This document shows positions 6,431 through 6,576 of a stretch of 6,576 nucleotides of DNA, piece by piece. Position 1 is the first letter of the stretch. Every line of letters starts with the position of its first letter. The notes under the pieces were generated by a model, which did not search any database, was not told the origin of the DNA, and saw only the letters and a program-made list of their open reading frames with translations. Source of the stretch: an uncultured Clostridia bacterium. GTDB taxonomy: Bacteria; Bacillota; Clostridia; Oscillospirales; CAG-272. The position numbers were made by a program, and so were the translations under genes. The stretch lies in contig CAMGCN010000058.1 of assembly GCA_946040935.1 (NCBI GenBank), positions 1-6,576 on the forward strand, written 5' to 3'.

Positions 6431-6461
6431 AAATGGTTTGATGGCAACATCAAACCATTTT
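6431..6461 (+). terminator. rpsU intrinsic terminator
   Basis: A perfect 13-bp stem (AAATGGTTTGATG at 6431-6443 with its complement at 6448-6460) is capped by a GCAA tetraloop of the GNRA type. It is followed by a short T-rich stretch (TTTTAG, then TATATTT). It starts 11 bases after the rpsU stop. The opposite strand has no T run after the stem, so it acts on the + strand. The T tract is short, so termination may be leaky. Confidence 0.8.
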
Positions 6462-6524
6462 AGTATATTTAAGCAAACATCCGACATAACAACAAGATTT
6501 ACAAAACTAAAACCTCTCTGCACT

Positions 6525-6560
6525 TGCCCAAGTGTTCTAAAGGACACTTGGGCAGTTTTA
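6525..6560 (+). terminator. Second terminator-like hairpin downstream of rpsU
   Basis: A 13-bp stem with one G-T wobble (6525-6537 with 6542-6554) and a TAAA loop is followed by GTTTTA. By structure it is a strong + strand intrinsic terminator about 65 bases after the first. No gene or promoter is visible between the two. It could be a backup terminator for rpsU or part of a palindromic repeat element. Confidence 0.65.
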
Positions 6561-6561
6561 T

Positions 6562-6575
6562 TCGCCTTACGGCGA
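6562..6575. repeat. Small palindrome at window edge
   Basis: TCGCC (6562-6566) and GGCGA (6571-6575) form a 5-bp stem with a TTAC loop, immediately after the second terminator-like hairpin. The window ends one base later, so whether it is part of a longer hairpin array cannot be seen. Confidence 0.45.
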
Positions 6576-6576
6576 G

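Noticed and set aside
6462..6524. Possible small RNA gene between the two downstream hairpins
   Set aside because: I see no -35/-10 pair in this stretch that could drive it, so a separate transcript ending at the second hairpin is unsupported.
6353..6547. Minus-strand open frame across the rpsU end and both terminator hairpins
   Set aside because: It reads through the rpsU terminator stems and the 3' end of rpsU, and shows no motif. It is a shadow.

Overview
The window is a compact, single-strand run of bacterial housekeeping genes. All genes read on the + strand and nearly all are packed end to start or overlapping. Protein motifs and gene order point to a Firmicute of class Clostridia, most likely a gut-type Oscillospirales/Ruminococcaceae relative. 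The supporting signs are a short FtsY without an acidic A domain, a Firmicutes-length LeuRS, a lysine/arginine-rich 58-residue S21 and the nadD-yqeK-rsfS-leuS order. No marker gene here fixes the species.

Layout: the 3' end of smc (1-321) runs into ftsY (321-1226), then rdgB (1229-1843), yhbY (1827-2117), nadD (2114-2746), yqeK (2724-3320), rsfS (3321-3695) and, after a 24-base gap, leuS (3720-6122). From smc to leuS the junctions are TAATG or ATGA overlaps, longer overlaps, or gaps of at most 24 bases. No promoter or terminator is visible between them, so this looks like one long transcript with translational coupling. A separate unit follows: a full-consensus sigma-A promoter (TTGACA, 17-base spacer, TATAAT), a leader of about 45 bases with a possible hairpin over the ribosome binding site, rpsU (6243-6419) and a strong terminator hairpin (6431-6461). 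The last 115 bases carry no gene but hold a second terminator-like hairpin and the start of another small palindrome at the window edge.

Functionally the genes join chromosome organisation (SMC), membrane targeting of nascent proteins (FtsY), nucleotide-pool cleaning (RdgB), ribosome assembly and silencing (YhbY, RsfS, S21), NAD synthesis (NadD), Ap4A turnover (YqeK) and leucine charging of tRNA. It is a growth and translation neighbourhood, not an accessory island.

I found no defence system, mobile gene, CRISPR array or unknown protein. The points worth a second look are in the non-coding end: inverted repeats around the rpsU promoter and leader, and the multi-hairpin tail that may be the edge of a dispersed palindromic repeat.
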